Shown: positions 9,065 through 16,843, counted from the stretch's first letter. The stretch: 64,000 bases of DNA from Rhodococcus qingshengii JCM 15477 (GCF_023221595.1 NZ_CP096563.1:1222501-1286500), one strand, 5' to 3'. The notes: generated by a model from the sequence alone, not told the origin. Translations and numbers: made by a program.

Positions 9065-9433
9065 ATGCGCAAGGTTAGTTTGCTCGCGTCCGCTGCAGCA
9101 GTAGCTGTCGGTGTGGCAATGATCGGGACGTCTGCGGCCTCAGCAGCGCCGGGAACGATTCCTGGTCACGGACTGTTCGACGTGCCGTGGGAGGTGTTGC
9201 CGGGAACCTACACGACGTCTGGGCCCGTATCAGCTGACATGCCGTGCATATACGGCCGAGCGAAGGTCGACGGCGATGGTGAATTGAATGTCCTCGAGTT
9301 CGAAAGCACCCTCGAACCGGCGACAGTCACGATTCTCTTGACGGATTCTCGCTTCACCACCGCATATTGCGCTGATTGGAAGCGAGTGTCGTCAGTCGGA
9401 TCGTTGGATCTCGGATCACTTTTCGGGTCATAG
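9065..9433 (+). CDS. Small secreted protein, 122 residues
   Basis: Signal peptide MRKVSLLASAAAVAVGVAMI with a likely AXA cleavage after SAASA, giving a mature protein of about 95 residues with two cysteines (DMPCIYG, AYCADW) that could form a disulfide. The mature part starts PGTIPGHGLFDVPWEVLPG and ends SLDLGSLFGS, a Gly-Ser-Leu tail like those of the two upstream secreted proteins. ATG 9065 is preferred because GGTAGGG lies just upstream; ATG 9047 is in frame but has a poorer ribosome site. No family was recognised. Confidence 0.78.
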   Translation: MRKVSLLASAAAVAVGVAMIGTSAASAAPGTIPGHGLFDVPWEVLPGTYTTSGPVSADMPCIYGRAKVDGDGELNVLEFESTLEPATVTILLTDSRFTTAYCADWKRVSSVGSLDLGSLFGS

Positions 9434-9580
9434 ACGTCTCCGCTCTGATTCCAGATGGGCCTCTGGCCGTGGCCACGGACCTCTGCTATCTCGGCTAACG
9501 CTCGCCTCGCGGATGTGCTCGTTCGTCTCGAGTTTCCGACCACTCGTCGCATGAGTCCATGACCAGGGACTTTAGCCCTC

Positions 9581-9606
9581 GGTAATTACCTACCAATCGG
9601 TATATT
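9581..9606 (+). promoter_or_regulatory. Promoter with overlapping palindromes upstream of the structured leader
   Basis: A perfect 10-base palindrome GGTAATTACC (9581-9590) is followed by TACC-AATC-GGTA (9591-9602). The last bases run into TATATT (9601-9606), a good -10 element. The arrangement resembles a promoter overlapped by a repressor operator of TetR type. It would start a transcript near 9612 that carries the leader at 9640-9786. Regulator identity is unknown. Confidence 0.45.
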
Positions 9607-9639
9607 CTGCGAAGGTACGGACTTCGTGAACCGATGTGA

Positions 9640-9786
9640 GTTGGCTCCGGGGGACGTGCCGGCCTCGCAGGACCGCCCGCAAAGTCAGCCCGGTGAGGCC
9701 ACCGGAGTTCGCGCATTTCGACAGATTGCCGCTGGGTCCGTCCGCTACGAGGGGAGCGGACGGACCAGACGGCACGAGAGAGTGCC
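9640..9786 (+). ncRNA. Structured 5' leader, candidate cis-regulatory RNA
   Basis: Three helices can be drawn. The first is a two-part stem: GGCTCCGG (9643-9650) with CCGGAG (9702-9707), enclosing GGCCTC (9661-9666) with GAGGCC (9695-9700). The second is a long hairpin at 9732-9768, TCCGTCCGCT with AGCGGACGGA extended past a one-base bulge. The third is GGCAC/GTGCC (9771-9786), whose GAGAGA loop is the only ribosome site of the next gene and which ends at its ATG. I could not match it to a riboswitch class from memory; part of it (CCGCAAAGTCAG) weakly recalls c-di-GMP-I RNAs. Confidence 0.5.
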
Positions 9787-9957
9787 ATGCCTGAACGTGG
9801 TCAAAGCAGAGTGGACGCGGGGATCATTGCCGTCGTCGCAGTCATCACCGGTGTGTTCGTCGCACTGACCGGTCACGGTCTGGTTGCAGCGCTCGCCACC
9901 GTAGTGGGCCTCGCGCTCGGAATGGCGATTGTGCGGTATCTGATCAAGGGCCGCTGA
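9787..9957 (+). CDS. Small membrane protein, 56 residues
   Basis: A short frame, MPERGQSRVDAGIIAVVAVI onward, ending RYLIKGR. It contains two closely spaced hydrophobic stretches (AGIIAVVAVITGVFVAL and GLVAALATVVGLALGMAIV) with polar flanks, so a two-helix hairpin membrane protein is likely. Its ATG directly follows a small hairpin whose loop carries the GAGAG ribosome site, and a long structured leader precedes that. Both support the frame being real and regulated at translation. No family recognised. It converges on the HNH-type lipoprotein gene. Confidence 0.7.
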   Translation: MPERGQSRVDAGIIAVVAVITGVFVALTGHGLVAALATVVGLALGMAIVRYLIKGR

Positions 9958-9970
9958 TCACCGCAAGAGT

Positions 9971-10717
9971 TCAGCAGGTCGCGAGAATGTCTGCGATGGT
10001 GTCGTGTTCGGCTTGGGTGACCCACAAACCGTATGCCGCTTTGACTTCCACTTGAGCAGTCACGTACTGGCAGCGGTAGGCCTTGTTGGGTGGCAGCCAC
10101 GACGCCGCGTCGGAATCCGACTTCTTCTGGTTCGTGGGCCCGTCGACAGCGCGCAGGTTTCGAGGGTCGTTGGCCAGATTGGTTCGCGTCTGTGTATCGA
10201 GCTGTTGTGCGCCCTTCTGCCAGGCGTCCGAGAGTGCGACTACATGATCGATCTGGACTGCAGAAGACGTGTCCTGGCCGCGGGTGAACGCGATGGTCTT
10301 GTTCGTGTACGGGTCACGGAGCGTACCGGTTTGGACCGAGCAGCTTTTGGAGCCGTCCTTGAATGTCAGGTCGGTGAGGTCACGCCGCAGGATGTCGTTG
10401 CGAGTATCGCAGCCGTTGTGGCCGAATTCGACGGTGACGTCGTCGGTCCAGGCGGTACCGAACAGCGCGCGGTCGTATCCGGTCTTGGGTGCGCGTCCCT
10501 TGACGGGGATCTGTGCCAGCAGTTCAATTGCGGCGGACGAAGGAGCCGAGGCTTCGGTCACGACCGTCGTGGTGACACCGGATCCGATTCCCGAACCGAG
10601 AGAAGATGTTTCGGGCGCGTCGGCGTTGGAATTGGCGCAACCTCCCAGCACGATCACGGCAGCAATGCCGATGGTGACGCCGGTGATGCCGCGCCTGTGA
10701 TGTGCCGTGCGTGCCAT
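9971..10717 (-). CDS. Exported HNH-type (DUF1524 / GmrSD C-terminal-like) nuclease-family lipoprotein
   Basis: A 248-residue protein with a lipoprotein signal peptide (IVLGGCANS, acylated Cys about residue 27), a short Ser/Thr linker, and a C-terminal DUF1524 domain. That domain holds the HNH-like core IDHVVALSDAWQKGA, then NDPRNLRAVDGPTNQKKSDS. DUF1524 is shared with the C-terminal part of GmrSD type IV restriction enzymes, but exported single-domain forms are common in actinobacteria and probably act on extracellular DNA. The Asp-His pair and the downstream Asn/Lys residues are present, so it may be active. It is not a restriction system: no GmrS-type DUF262 partner is present. Confidence 0.86.
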   Translation of the reverse strand: MARTAHHRRGITGVTIGIAAVIVLGGCANSNADAPETSSLGSGIGSGVTTTVVTEASAPSSAAIELLAQIPVKGRAPKTGYDRALFGTAWTDDVTVEFGHNGCDTRNDILRRDLTDLTFKDGSKSCSVQTGTLRDPYTNKTIAFTRGQDTSSAVQIDHVVALSDAWQKGAQQLDTQTRTNLANDPRNLRAVDGPTNQKKSDSDAASWLPPNKAYRCQYVTAQVEVKAAYGLWVTQAEHDTIADILATC

Positions 10718-10795
10718 GTGTGAGAGTCCATTTCTGCGAGAGATGAACTACAAGTATGTCATTCACGACAATTCGGGCCTAACCGGCACTGTCTG

Positions 10796-11161
10796 TCAGT
10801 CTGGTCGAAGGAACCATCGAGTCACCGGGACCGAGACGAGGACCCGCGGACCGTCACGAGTTTCGTCTGCGGCATCCCAGCCGTCGTACTTCTCGCCGAA
10901 AAGTCTCAGGAGGTCGACGAATTCGCCGATGTCGTGATGAATTGTCGCGAGGCCCTGTGCGACCCACGGGTCGCCAGCGGATCCGTCGACTGCCAACGAG
11001 ACCCGAGGATCGTCCAGCAGGTTCCGAACCTTACGATTCTGCTCAGCGCTCGGTATCCAGAATGTGTTCTGATGCAGTAAGAACCAGACCGGAGTCGTGT
11101 GCGGCGAGCCGTCGCTTCGGAGGGTGGTCAACCACACGCAAGGAGCATCCGCGATAGTCAC
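10796..11161 (-). CDS. PPOX-class (pyridoxamine-oxidase fold), probably F420-dependent, oxidoreductase
   Basis: About 121 residues. The N-terminal CVWLTTLRSDGSPHTTPVWF and the following PSAEQNRKVRNLLDDPRVSL match the split-barrel PPOX/F420-dependent family (Rv3369-like). These proteins bind F420, FMN or haem, and their substrates are mostly unknown. The frame is open far upstream, but a terminator of the upstream gene lies at 11215-11253, so the longer starts are unlikely. GTG at 11161 is the only usual start codon between that hairpin and the conserved region; its ribosome site is weak (GGGACC), so the start is uncertain. Confidence 0.78.
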   Translation of the reverse strand: MTIADAPCVWLTTLRSDGSPHTTPVWFLLHQNTFWIPSAEQNRKVRNLLDDPRVSLAVDGSAGDPWVAQGLATIHHDIGEFVDLLRLFGEKYDGWDAADETRDGPRVLVSVPVTRWFLRPD

Positions 11162-11214
11162 GGTCCCAGTATCGGCGCCGGCGCGAGGTTCACCAATCGA
11201 GTGTTCGGAACGAA

Positions 11215-11253
11215 CAATGCCCGGCCCTCGCCGTTGGCGAGGACCGGGCATTG
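11215..11253 (-). terminator. Rho-independent-type terminator of the Roadblock gene
   Basis: CAATGCCCGG and CCGGGCATTG form the base of a hairpin, with CCTCGCC/GGCGAGG at the tip around a three-base loop. It lies about 20 bases past the stop of the Roadblock gene and is followed on the minus strand by TGTTCGTT. Confidence 0.75.
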
Positions 11254-11273
11254 TCGGGAAGGGAGTGGAAGGG

Positions 11274-12095
11274 TCAGATCTCGATCTTGGGGGTCTGTTC
11301 GCCCAGCTTGTGGCGGGCCAGCGCCAGGTTCGCACGCGCACGGTCCAAAACGAGGTACACGAACAGCGTCGACAGTCCGGGCGTCTCGAGGACGCGAATG
11401 AGGTGGTACTGGTTGCTCAGGGTGATCAGGATGTCTTCCAGGGTGTCGGTAATCCCCAAGTTACTCATGGTGCGGAGCTTTGCTCGCACAACCTCGGAGT
11501 TGCCGGCGCCGGCGTACTCGAGGCTGAATGACGGGTTGCCGCTCATGCCGAGCACCATTCCGCTGTCGGCGTCGACGACGGCTGCACCGCTGGCACCGTC
11601 GATGCGCATCAATTCGCCGAGGATCTTGTCGATGTTGCTCATTGCTTCTCCTTGGTAGGGCCGAGTCGCGCGGGGCGACTCCAGGTGATGCTTCGGTGGT
11701 GAAGTCATCGGTACATTTCGAGGTGGAATCGTTGGTTGCGGCGTCGGGAGTGGGTCGGGCGGCAACTTTTCAGTTTGGGAGATTTGTGGGCTCGTTCCGT
11801 TCGGTGCAGATGGGCGGCCATTCGACGACTCGAATTCGTCGATGCGGTCTGCGGGTAGCCAGCCGTCTCCGGCGGGTGCGTTGAGTGGCCGTCTCGTATC
11901 CGTCTCGTAGTCCGGGGCCGGCGGCTGGAGTTGCGGATACACCGGTGCGGTCAGCGGTCGCTTGTACGGAATCGGCTGACCACCCGCGTCGGCGACGTTC
12001 GCGAACCAGGCGGCGTACCCGGGGTCGCTGCGATCGAGGTTTTGCCCGCGATCGTCGTCTTCCTCGCGGGAACCTCGTCGACGAAAAAGTCCCAC
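11274..12095 (-). CDS. Roadblock/LC7-domain protein with disordered N-terminal extension; strong internal start
   Basis: The full frame is 273 residues. It starts at GTG 12095 (MGLFRRRGSREEDDDRGQNL) and continues through about 150 low-complexity Pro-rich residues into a Roadblock/LC7 domain (MSNIDKILGELMRIDGASGA onward). AAGGAGAAGCA sits right before the internal ATG at 11642, so a separate 122-residue Roadblock protein is very likely made as well. Roadblock proteins dimerise and act on small Ras-like GTPases; in Streptomyces they belong to conservons with a sensor kinase, DUF742 protein and GTPase, none of which is present here. The GTG 12095 start has AAGGGG upstream. Whether one or both forms exist is open. 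Confidence 0.82.
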   Translation of the reverse strand: MGLFRRRGSREEDDDRGQNLDRSDPGYAAWFANVADAGGQPIPYKRPLTAPVYPQLQPPAPDYETDTRRPLNAPAGDGWLPADRIDEFESSNGRPSAPNGTSPQISQTEKLPPDPLPTPQPTIPPRNVPMTSPPKHHLESPRATRPYQGEAMSNIDKILGELMRIDGASGAAVVDADSGMVLGMSGNPSFSLEYAGAGNSEVVRAKLRTMSNLGITDTLEDILITLSNQYHLIRVLETPGLSTLFVYLVLDRARANLALARHKLGEQTPKIEI

Positions 12096-12346
12096 TCGTT
12101 CCAGCCCCTTATAGACGAACTATTTCCGATCGGAGCGTTCCGGATGAACGCGGCAGACCGGACAATCCCACCCGTAGTTATTTTGCAGTTAAGTCACCGT
12201 AGCATGGGTTCGCGAACGGGGCATACAGTCCAATCCCGCAGTCGGGAGGGCGAGGCGCTCGGATTCGGCAGGATGCTCGGGCAATCGGCGCTGACGGGCG
12301 ATGCCGGTCCGTTCGAACGCCAGTGGCCCTCTGGCATCCTTGAGGG

Positions 12347-12817
12347 ATGAAGAAAACGATCACCGGGTTCATCGGTGCCTGCTCGCTGGTGGCGCTGGTT
12401 GCCTGCGGTTCTGACGGAGACAAGCCGACCGAGGTCGGAACACTCACTTCCTCTGCTTCGGCGACCACCACGGCGACGTCGACGACGTCATCCGAGGCTC
12501 CGGCGACGTCGTCGGAAATACCTACCGAGACCCCTTCGGTCGACTCGAGTGCTCCGGCTGAGGTCCCGTCCGACCCGAATGTGAGTTCGGCACTGCCACG
12601 GACCTACGCGCAGGCGTGCTCCGACGTTCTCCGGTACCTCGACGCCTACCAGCCGGCCATCGACGAGTCCGGAGAGGAAATGGGCATGACGCGTGAATCA
12701 TTGGCAAACGACATGCTGACCTCCATCCAGGCTTATCCCGAATGGTCGAGCCTGTCTGCCGACGAGCAGGCCGAGGTCACTCGCGGATTCGCCGCAGCGA
12801 CTGCGGGAAGTTGCTGA
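12347..12817 (+). CDS. Ser/Thr-rich lipoprotein
   Basis: A 156-residue protein with a lipoprotein signal peptide (SLVALVACGS, acylated Cys about residue 20). A long Ser/Thr/Ala/Pro-rich linker follows (about residues 30-85), then a small globular domain LPRTYAQACSDVLRYLDAYQ ending in TAGSC, so the mature domain has two cysteines that may pair. Its role is unknown; many actinobacterial envelope lipoproteins have this layout. It is divergent from the Roadblock gene, sharing a 250-base region. Confidence 0.85.
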   Translation: MKKTITGFIGACSLVALVACGSDGDKPTEVGTLTSSASATTTATSTTSSEAPATSSEIPTETPSVDSSAPAEVPSDPNVSSALPRTYAQACSDVLRYLDAYQPAIDESGEEMGMTRESLANDMLTSIQAYPEWSSLSADEQAEVTRGFAAATAGSC

Positions 12818-12824
12818 CCTACTT

Positions 12825-13748
12825 TCAGAACAACGATTCCTGAATCGCCACGCCAGGGGACTCGAACTCGCCGACGGTGATGGTTCGACCGACCAGTCCG
12901 GACACGTCCGCGACAAAGCGTGGCGATTCAGAGTCGGGGTCGATCCGCAGCGAGGCGATCGAACCGGCAAGGCCCTCCAAATACAAGGAATGTTCGCCGG
13001 ACTCGAAAGTGTGCGGGTACGCGATCAACGGTGCCGCATCGAAGACCATGTCAGCGCACGCCGGCGCCGTCCATTCTTCGGGAGCCTCCAGGATCTCGAT
13101 TCCGTCGATGTCCGATCCGATGTCATTCAGCTCGTCTTTGATCGACGATACGAAGTGGTGCAACGACTTTCGTAGTTTCTCTCGATCCAAGGGCCCTGTC
13201 AACGCTTCGATTTTCCGAGACGTACGTATTGCCTGGCTCAAGTGGAAGTGCTCCGAAACTCGGGCTTCGAGGGCGCGAATGCTGTAACCGTCCGTCGACC
13301 GCGCTACGAACAATGCGCAGACTGCCCCTTGTTCGGCGACTCGCGGATGCTTGCGGAACTCGGACGCCGTCCCCACCTTCATCTGGCCGCCGGCGAATAC
13401 GTCGACGTAGAGCCATTGTGGTTGTGCGAGGTAGGTACGCACATTCGGATGAATGTGCGCGCCGCTGACGTGTGCCTGATGAACCGTGGTGAACCCCTCA
13501 CGATTTCGGCATCGGTCGCATTGGCGTCCTGCGGTGACCGTCGCCCCGCGGTCGCACGGCGAGTGTCCTGGACCTTCGGCGGTGAGATCTCGCCAGCCGA
13601 GGCAGCGGCGGCCCTTCGTCTCGTCGACGGAGAATCGCAGCACCGAGTCGTGAGTGAAGAAGGTCGTAGCGGAAGTGGTGTCGTCGACGCATCGGATCCG
13701 CGGTGCTGTCGGGTTCGACCAATCGATTCCGCGAACAAGCAGGGTCAT
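12825..13748 (-). CDS. DUF2797-family protein
   Basis: A 307-residue cytoplasmic protein beginning MTLLVRGIDWSNPTAPRI. The conserved cysteine-containing segments CLGWRDLT, SPCDRGATVTAGRQCDRCR and HIHPNVRTYLAQPQWLYVDV, with KVGTASEFRKHPRVAEQGAV, are typical of DUF2797, whose function is unknown. The four cysteines suggest a metal site. The frame is open to 14141, but that extension overlaps the DUF305 gene antisense; ATG 13748 matches the family start. It converges with the lipoprotein gene, with seven bases between the stops. Confidence 0.82.
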   Translation of the reverse strand: MTLLVRGIDWSNPTAPRIRCVDDTTSATTFFTHDSVLRFSVDETKGRRCLGWRDLTAEGPGHSPCDRGATVTAGRQCDRCRNREGFTTVHQAHVSGAHIHPNVRTYLAQPQWLYVDVFAGGQMKVGTASEFRKHPRVAEQGAVCALFVARSTDGYSIRALEARVSEHFHLSQAIRTSRKIEALTGPLDREKLRKSLHHFVSSIKDELNDIGSDIDGIEILEAPEEWTAPACADMVFDAAPLIAYPHTFESGEHSLYLEGLAGSIASLRIDPDSESPRFVADVSGLVGRTITVGEFESPGVAIQESLF

Positions 13749-13813
13749 GATGAAGTGTCGATTCCTTCTGTAGTTCGCAGGTCGACACCTATGGTAGTCA
13801 CTGCACATGCGGG

Positions 13814-14470
13814 TCAGTGCAGTGGTTGTGCCCCACGTTGTTCGAGCATCAGCGTCATCAGCCCGGATTCCTGACTCTGGGTGTTGATCATGTCGCGGGC
13901 GGACTGTTTCACCGGCCCGCTCTCGAGTAGGGCGTCGGCGGCCTGCGCCATGGCGATCCCGCCACGGTGGTGGCGTTCCATCAGTTGAAGGAAAAGGACC
14001 TCGGCGTCGAGCCCGCGAGCGCTGCTCAGTTTCTCGAGTTCTTCGGTCGTAGCCATACCAGGCATGGAGTCGGTCTCGGTGTCCAGCGTTGCCGGGTGAT
14101 GACGAGAGTCGCCCGCGCCGCTCGGCGACGCCTCCATCCACGCCATCGGCGTTCTACTGTTCGGCGGGACACCGGCCAACCTCAGCCAACCGAGCATGAC
14201 ACCGATTTCCGTTCGTTGAACATCGTCGATCTGCTGGGCCAGTCTCGTCACCGCCGAGTCCACATCGGGACTCAGACGCGCGAGAATGAAGAGGGCCTGT
14301 TGATGGTGGGCCGCCATGTCGTGCACGAATCCGATTTCGGTTTCGCTCAGAACAGCTCTCTGCGTGTGGTTCTCGGGTGCGAACAGCGGACGTAGTGCTG
14401 CGCCGAGTACGAGCAGCATCAGTGCTGCAGCCACGAGTGCGACGGCTTTGACCGCTCGCGGCGCCGTCAT
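13814..14470 (-). CDS. DUF305-family membrane-anchored protein
   Basis: A 218-residue protein with one N-terminal membrane helix (VALVAAALMLLVLGAAL) and an external helical DUF305 domain. The domain has the repeated His/Met signature: HDMAAHHQQALFI near the start, LMERHHRGGIAMAQ near the end. DUF305 proteins are ferritin-like bundles often linked to copper or silver handling, but their activity is not settled. Its ATG overlaps the stop of the upstream LVIVD gene (ATGA), so the two are translationally coupled and share a promoter near the 16171 palindrome. Confidence 0.9.
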   Translation of the reverse strand: MTAPRAVKAVALVAAALMLLVLGAALRPLFAPENHTQRAVLSETEIGFVHDMAAHHQQALFILARLSPDVDSAVTRLAQQIDDVQRTEIGVMLGWLRLAGVPPNSRTPMAWMEASPSGAGDSRHHPATLDTETDSMPGMATTEELEKLSSARGLDAEVLFLQLMERHHRGGIAMAQAADALLESGPVKQSARDMINTQSQESGLMTLMLEQRGAQPLH

Positions 14471-16032
14471 GATCCCACGGTCGTCTTCTGGTCAGCCGGT
14501 GGTGTGTAGACACCGTTTTCGAGTTGCATGGCAACAAAGCCATTGTCGGCGCACGTCGCCCACAACGTGGTCCCGCGCCATTCGGGCGGGGAGAAGCACC
14601 AATCGGTCGAGATGTCGCCGAGAGCGACCATGCCCGACCGCGAACTCAGTGCTTGGCCGGGGTCGAACTGGCCCTGCGCGATCGACTGCGCGATTGCCGG
14701 GGTGCTGAGAACGGGTACCCCGATGAGCGACGCGAGAGCGTGTGGCGAGTTGGCGAGTTCGAGATTGCCGCCGGTCCGAGCAGGTGGGTTGAAGTACGCA
14801 ATTTCGTGGACGTCGAAGGGATCTCGAACATCGAAGACCCGAATCCCGCTCGAGATCCATCCACATGCCAGCGCCGTCGGGTCGACCGGGCGATCTGCCG
14901 AACAGTAGTGAGATTCGTACGCGAACAGCGATCCACCGGCAGCAGACGCCAGCGCAGCGTCTTGATTCTCCGGCAGATTGATTTCGAGCTTCACCGAATT
15001 GACGACCGACGGTTCGTCGTCATCGGAGACGTCGATCAATTTGACTCCGCCGGAACCACCTTCGTCGACGGTGAACAGGTACGGCGAACCGTCGTAGGTG
15101 ACCGGAATGCTGTGTTGGGTGGCCCACCCGTCGGTCCACGAGAGCTGGGACAGTTGGCGCACCCGAGGATTCGGGACGCGGCGCTGAACCTCACTGATGT
15201 CGAGGACATGTATTCCGCCGAGATTGTTCGACAAGTACATGCGATTTCCGTCGGGACTGATTCCGAAGCCGTGCGTCGACAACCCGATGAGGTCCTGCCA
15301 GACGACGCGTGGGTTGGCGGGATCGGTGAGATCGACGGCGCTCGCCACGCCGGGAGCGGTGCCGGAAGACCAGTAGGTGTTCCCGTCCGGTGAAAATCCT
15401 CCCTCGTGATTGGTGATGGGCAGCAGCATCCCCAGATCGGTTCCTGGTCCGGGGTTGAGTAGTTTCGGGTGCGCGCAATCGGAGATGTCGTAGACCGACA
15501 TCAGGCCGACGCCGGTCAAGAGCGGAACGCCCGTGCCCACCAGCAGCTTTCGCGCGGTGTTGACCTTGAGGCTCTCCCACGTTCCGGCCAGCATCGCGGG
15601 TTCGGTCAGCGTGGCGGTGAGAGCGGGATTGGCAGGATCCGATACGTCGAGAACTTGGACGCCCTGTGCGGGGCCCAGGAGGTTCCCGGGGAAGAAACTG
15701 CCGACGTACGAGCAGTGTTCGAAGTTGGTGGACGTGATCCCGCCGCCGCGACCCGAGTAGCCGCCGATCTGAGACATGTTGCAGCTGTAGCCGTCTCGGC
15801 TGCGTCCGCTGTTTCGGTCCTCGGCCGGAACATCACCCTGCAACCCGGTCTCGGGCATCGATCCCGGGCCGCATTCGGCGCGGCTTGCGGCGGTGGAAGC
15901 GACACCCGGGTTCTCGTGGATCGAGCCCGGGGCAGTGGCGGGCTCAGCCGACGCGACGCACACGGGAAGCACGGTGATCAAGGCGACGAGTGCGATGGCA
16001 GATCTGGTTCTGATGGTCGTGAACGATTTCAT
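14467..16032 (-). CDS. Secreted LVIVD-repeat beta-propeller-like protein
   Basis: A 521-residue protein with a Sec signal peptide (MKSFTTIRTRSAIALVALIT, cleavage near ASAEP). The mature chain is built of repeated blades, each with a xxVxDVSDPANP type turn (VLDVSDPANPALTAT, SVYDISDCAHPKLL, VDLTDPANPRVVW, HVLDISEVQRR, KLIDVSDDDEPSVV, RVFDVRDPFDVHEI). This is the LVIVD repeat pattern of cell-surface propellers, with no known catalytic residues. ATG 16032 is preferred to a TTG at 16041, because GGGAG lies nine bases upstream of the ATG. It is co-translated with the DUF305 gene. Confidence 0.88.
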   Translation of the reverse strand: MKSFTTIRTRSAIALVALITVLPVCVASAEPATAPGSIHENPGVASTAASRAECGPGSMPETGLQGDVPAEDRNSGRSRDGYSCNMSQIGGYSGRGGGITSTNFEHCSYVGSFFPGNLLGPAQGVQVLDVSDPANPALTATLTEPAMLAGTWESLKVNTARKLLVGTGVPLLTGVGLMSVYDISDCAHPKLLNPGPGTDLGMLLPITNHEGGFSPDGNTYWSSGTAPGVASAVDLTDPANPRVVWQDLIGLSTHGFGISPDGNRMYLSNNLGGIHVLDISEVQRRVPNPRVRQLSQLSWTDGWATQHSIPVTYDGSPYLFTVDEGGSGGVKLIDVSDDDEPSVVNSVKLEINLPENQDAALASAAGGSLFAYESHYCSADRPVDPTALACGWISSGIRVFDVRDPFDVHEIAYFNPPARTGGNLELANSPHALASLIGVPVLSTPAIAQSIAQGQFDPGQALSSRSGMVALGDISTDWCFSPPEWRGTTLWATCADNGFVAMQLENGVYTPPADQKTTVGS

Positions 16033-16170
16033 CGAGTCCAACTCCCGGTGCGGGATTGCCTTTCGTATCTCACGGGCAGACGTATCTCACGGACAGGCAG
16101 CACGGAGGGCAGGCGCGTGTTCGAGCGCTCACGACGATCGGGTCGGGGTGTGAACCGGTGTCGGGCCGCA

Positions 16171-16198
16171 ACCAACCGGACAATGCTGTCCGGTTGGT
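16171..16198. promoter_or_regulatory. Perfect 12+4+12 inverted repeat, probable TetR operator
   Basis: ACCAACCGGACA (16171-16182) and TGTCCGGTTGGT (16187-16198) are exact reverse complements around ATGC. The repeat lies in the 172-base region between the divergent LVIVD-DUF305 operon and the tetR gene, seven bases before the GTG of the latter. Repression of both units by the TetR protein is the simplest reading. Confidence 0.8.
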
Positions 16199-16204
16199 AT
16201 CGTA

Positions 16205-16798
16205 GTGTGCGTGACATCGTCTGGCCGCGTCAATAGCGGATCCCTCAACAGAGGGCCGAGAGATGCGGCGCGCAATCGTGCGGCACTCGTCTCAGCAGCT
16301 CGCGAGGTGTTCGCCACTCAGGGTTTTGCTGCTCCGCTCAGCCTGATCGCCCGCACGGCCGGCGTCGGTCAGGGCAGCCTCTACCGGCACTTTCCCACTC
16401 GCGAAAGCCTCGCACTCGCGGTGTTCGACGAGAACATCGTCGAGCTGCAAGATATGGCTGCCGATCCGGATTCGACTCTCGACGATCTTTTTCGATTGTT
16501 GGTAGACCAGATCACCACCTCCATCGTGTTCGTGGAGGTCATCAAGCCCGTCTCCTTCGGCGACTCACGACTGAATTCGGCAGGCACCCGCCTGACCGAT
16601 CTCCTCGAAGGACGCCTCGAGGAGGCGCGTCGAGCTGGGAAGATACGCGAGTCCGTGACTGCTGAGGACGTGATCCTGGCGATCGCGATGTTCGCCGCGA
16701 TCATGGAACGGACTGCCGAGAGCTCGCGAAAAGAAGTCGCGCACTCGGCCTGGAACCTACTTGTGCAGGGACTGGCCGGGCCGGCAGCGGCGGGCTGA
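16205..16798 (+). CDS. TetR-family transcriptional regulator
   Basis: A 197-residue protein. The HTH reads PLSLIARTAGVGQGSLYRHFPTRESLALAVFD near residues 45-75, with the usual TetR spacing, and a helical C-terminal domain follows. The start may be GTG 16205 or GTG 16211; neither has a strong ribosome site, which would suit a leaderless or weakly expressed repressor. A perfect palindrome just upstream is its likely operator, and the divergent LVIVD-DUF305 operon is its likely target. Confidence 0.88.
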   Translation: MCVTSSGRVNSGSLNRGPRDAARNRAALVSAAREVFATQGFAAPLSLIARTAGVGQGSLYRHFPTRESLALAVFDENIVELQDMAADPDSTLDDLFRLLVDQITTSIVFVEVIKPVSFGDSRLNSAGTRLTDLLEGRLEEARRAGKIRESVTAEDVILAIAMFAAIMERTAESSRKEVAHSAWNLLVQGLAGPAAAG

Positions 16799-16843
16799 GT
16801 CGCGTTCGCCTCGCGCCTCGAGGTGATCGCCTAGGCTCGTGGC

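Noticed and set aside
9971-10717. A type IV (GmrSD) restriction system
   Set aside because: The protein has a lipoprotein signal and no DUF262 partner, so it is exported rather than a cytoplasmic defence enzyme.
11274-12095. A conservon (sensor kinase, Roadblock, DUF742, GTPase)
   Set aside because: Only the Roadblock gene is present; the flanking genes are a PPOX enzyme and a lipoprotein.
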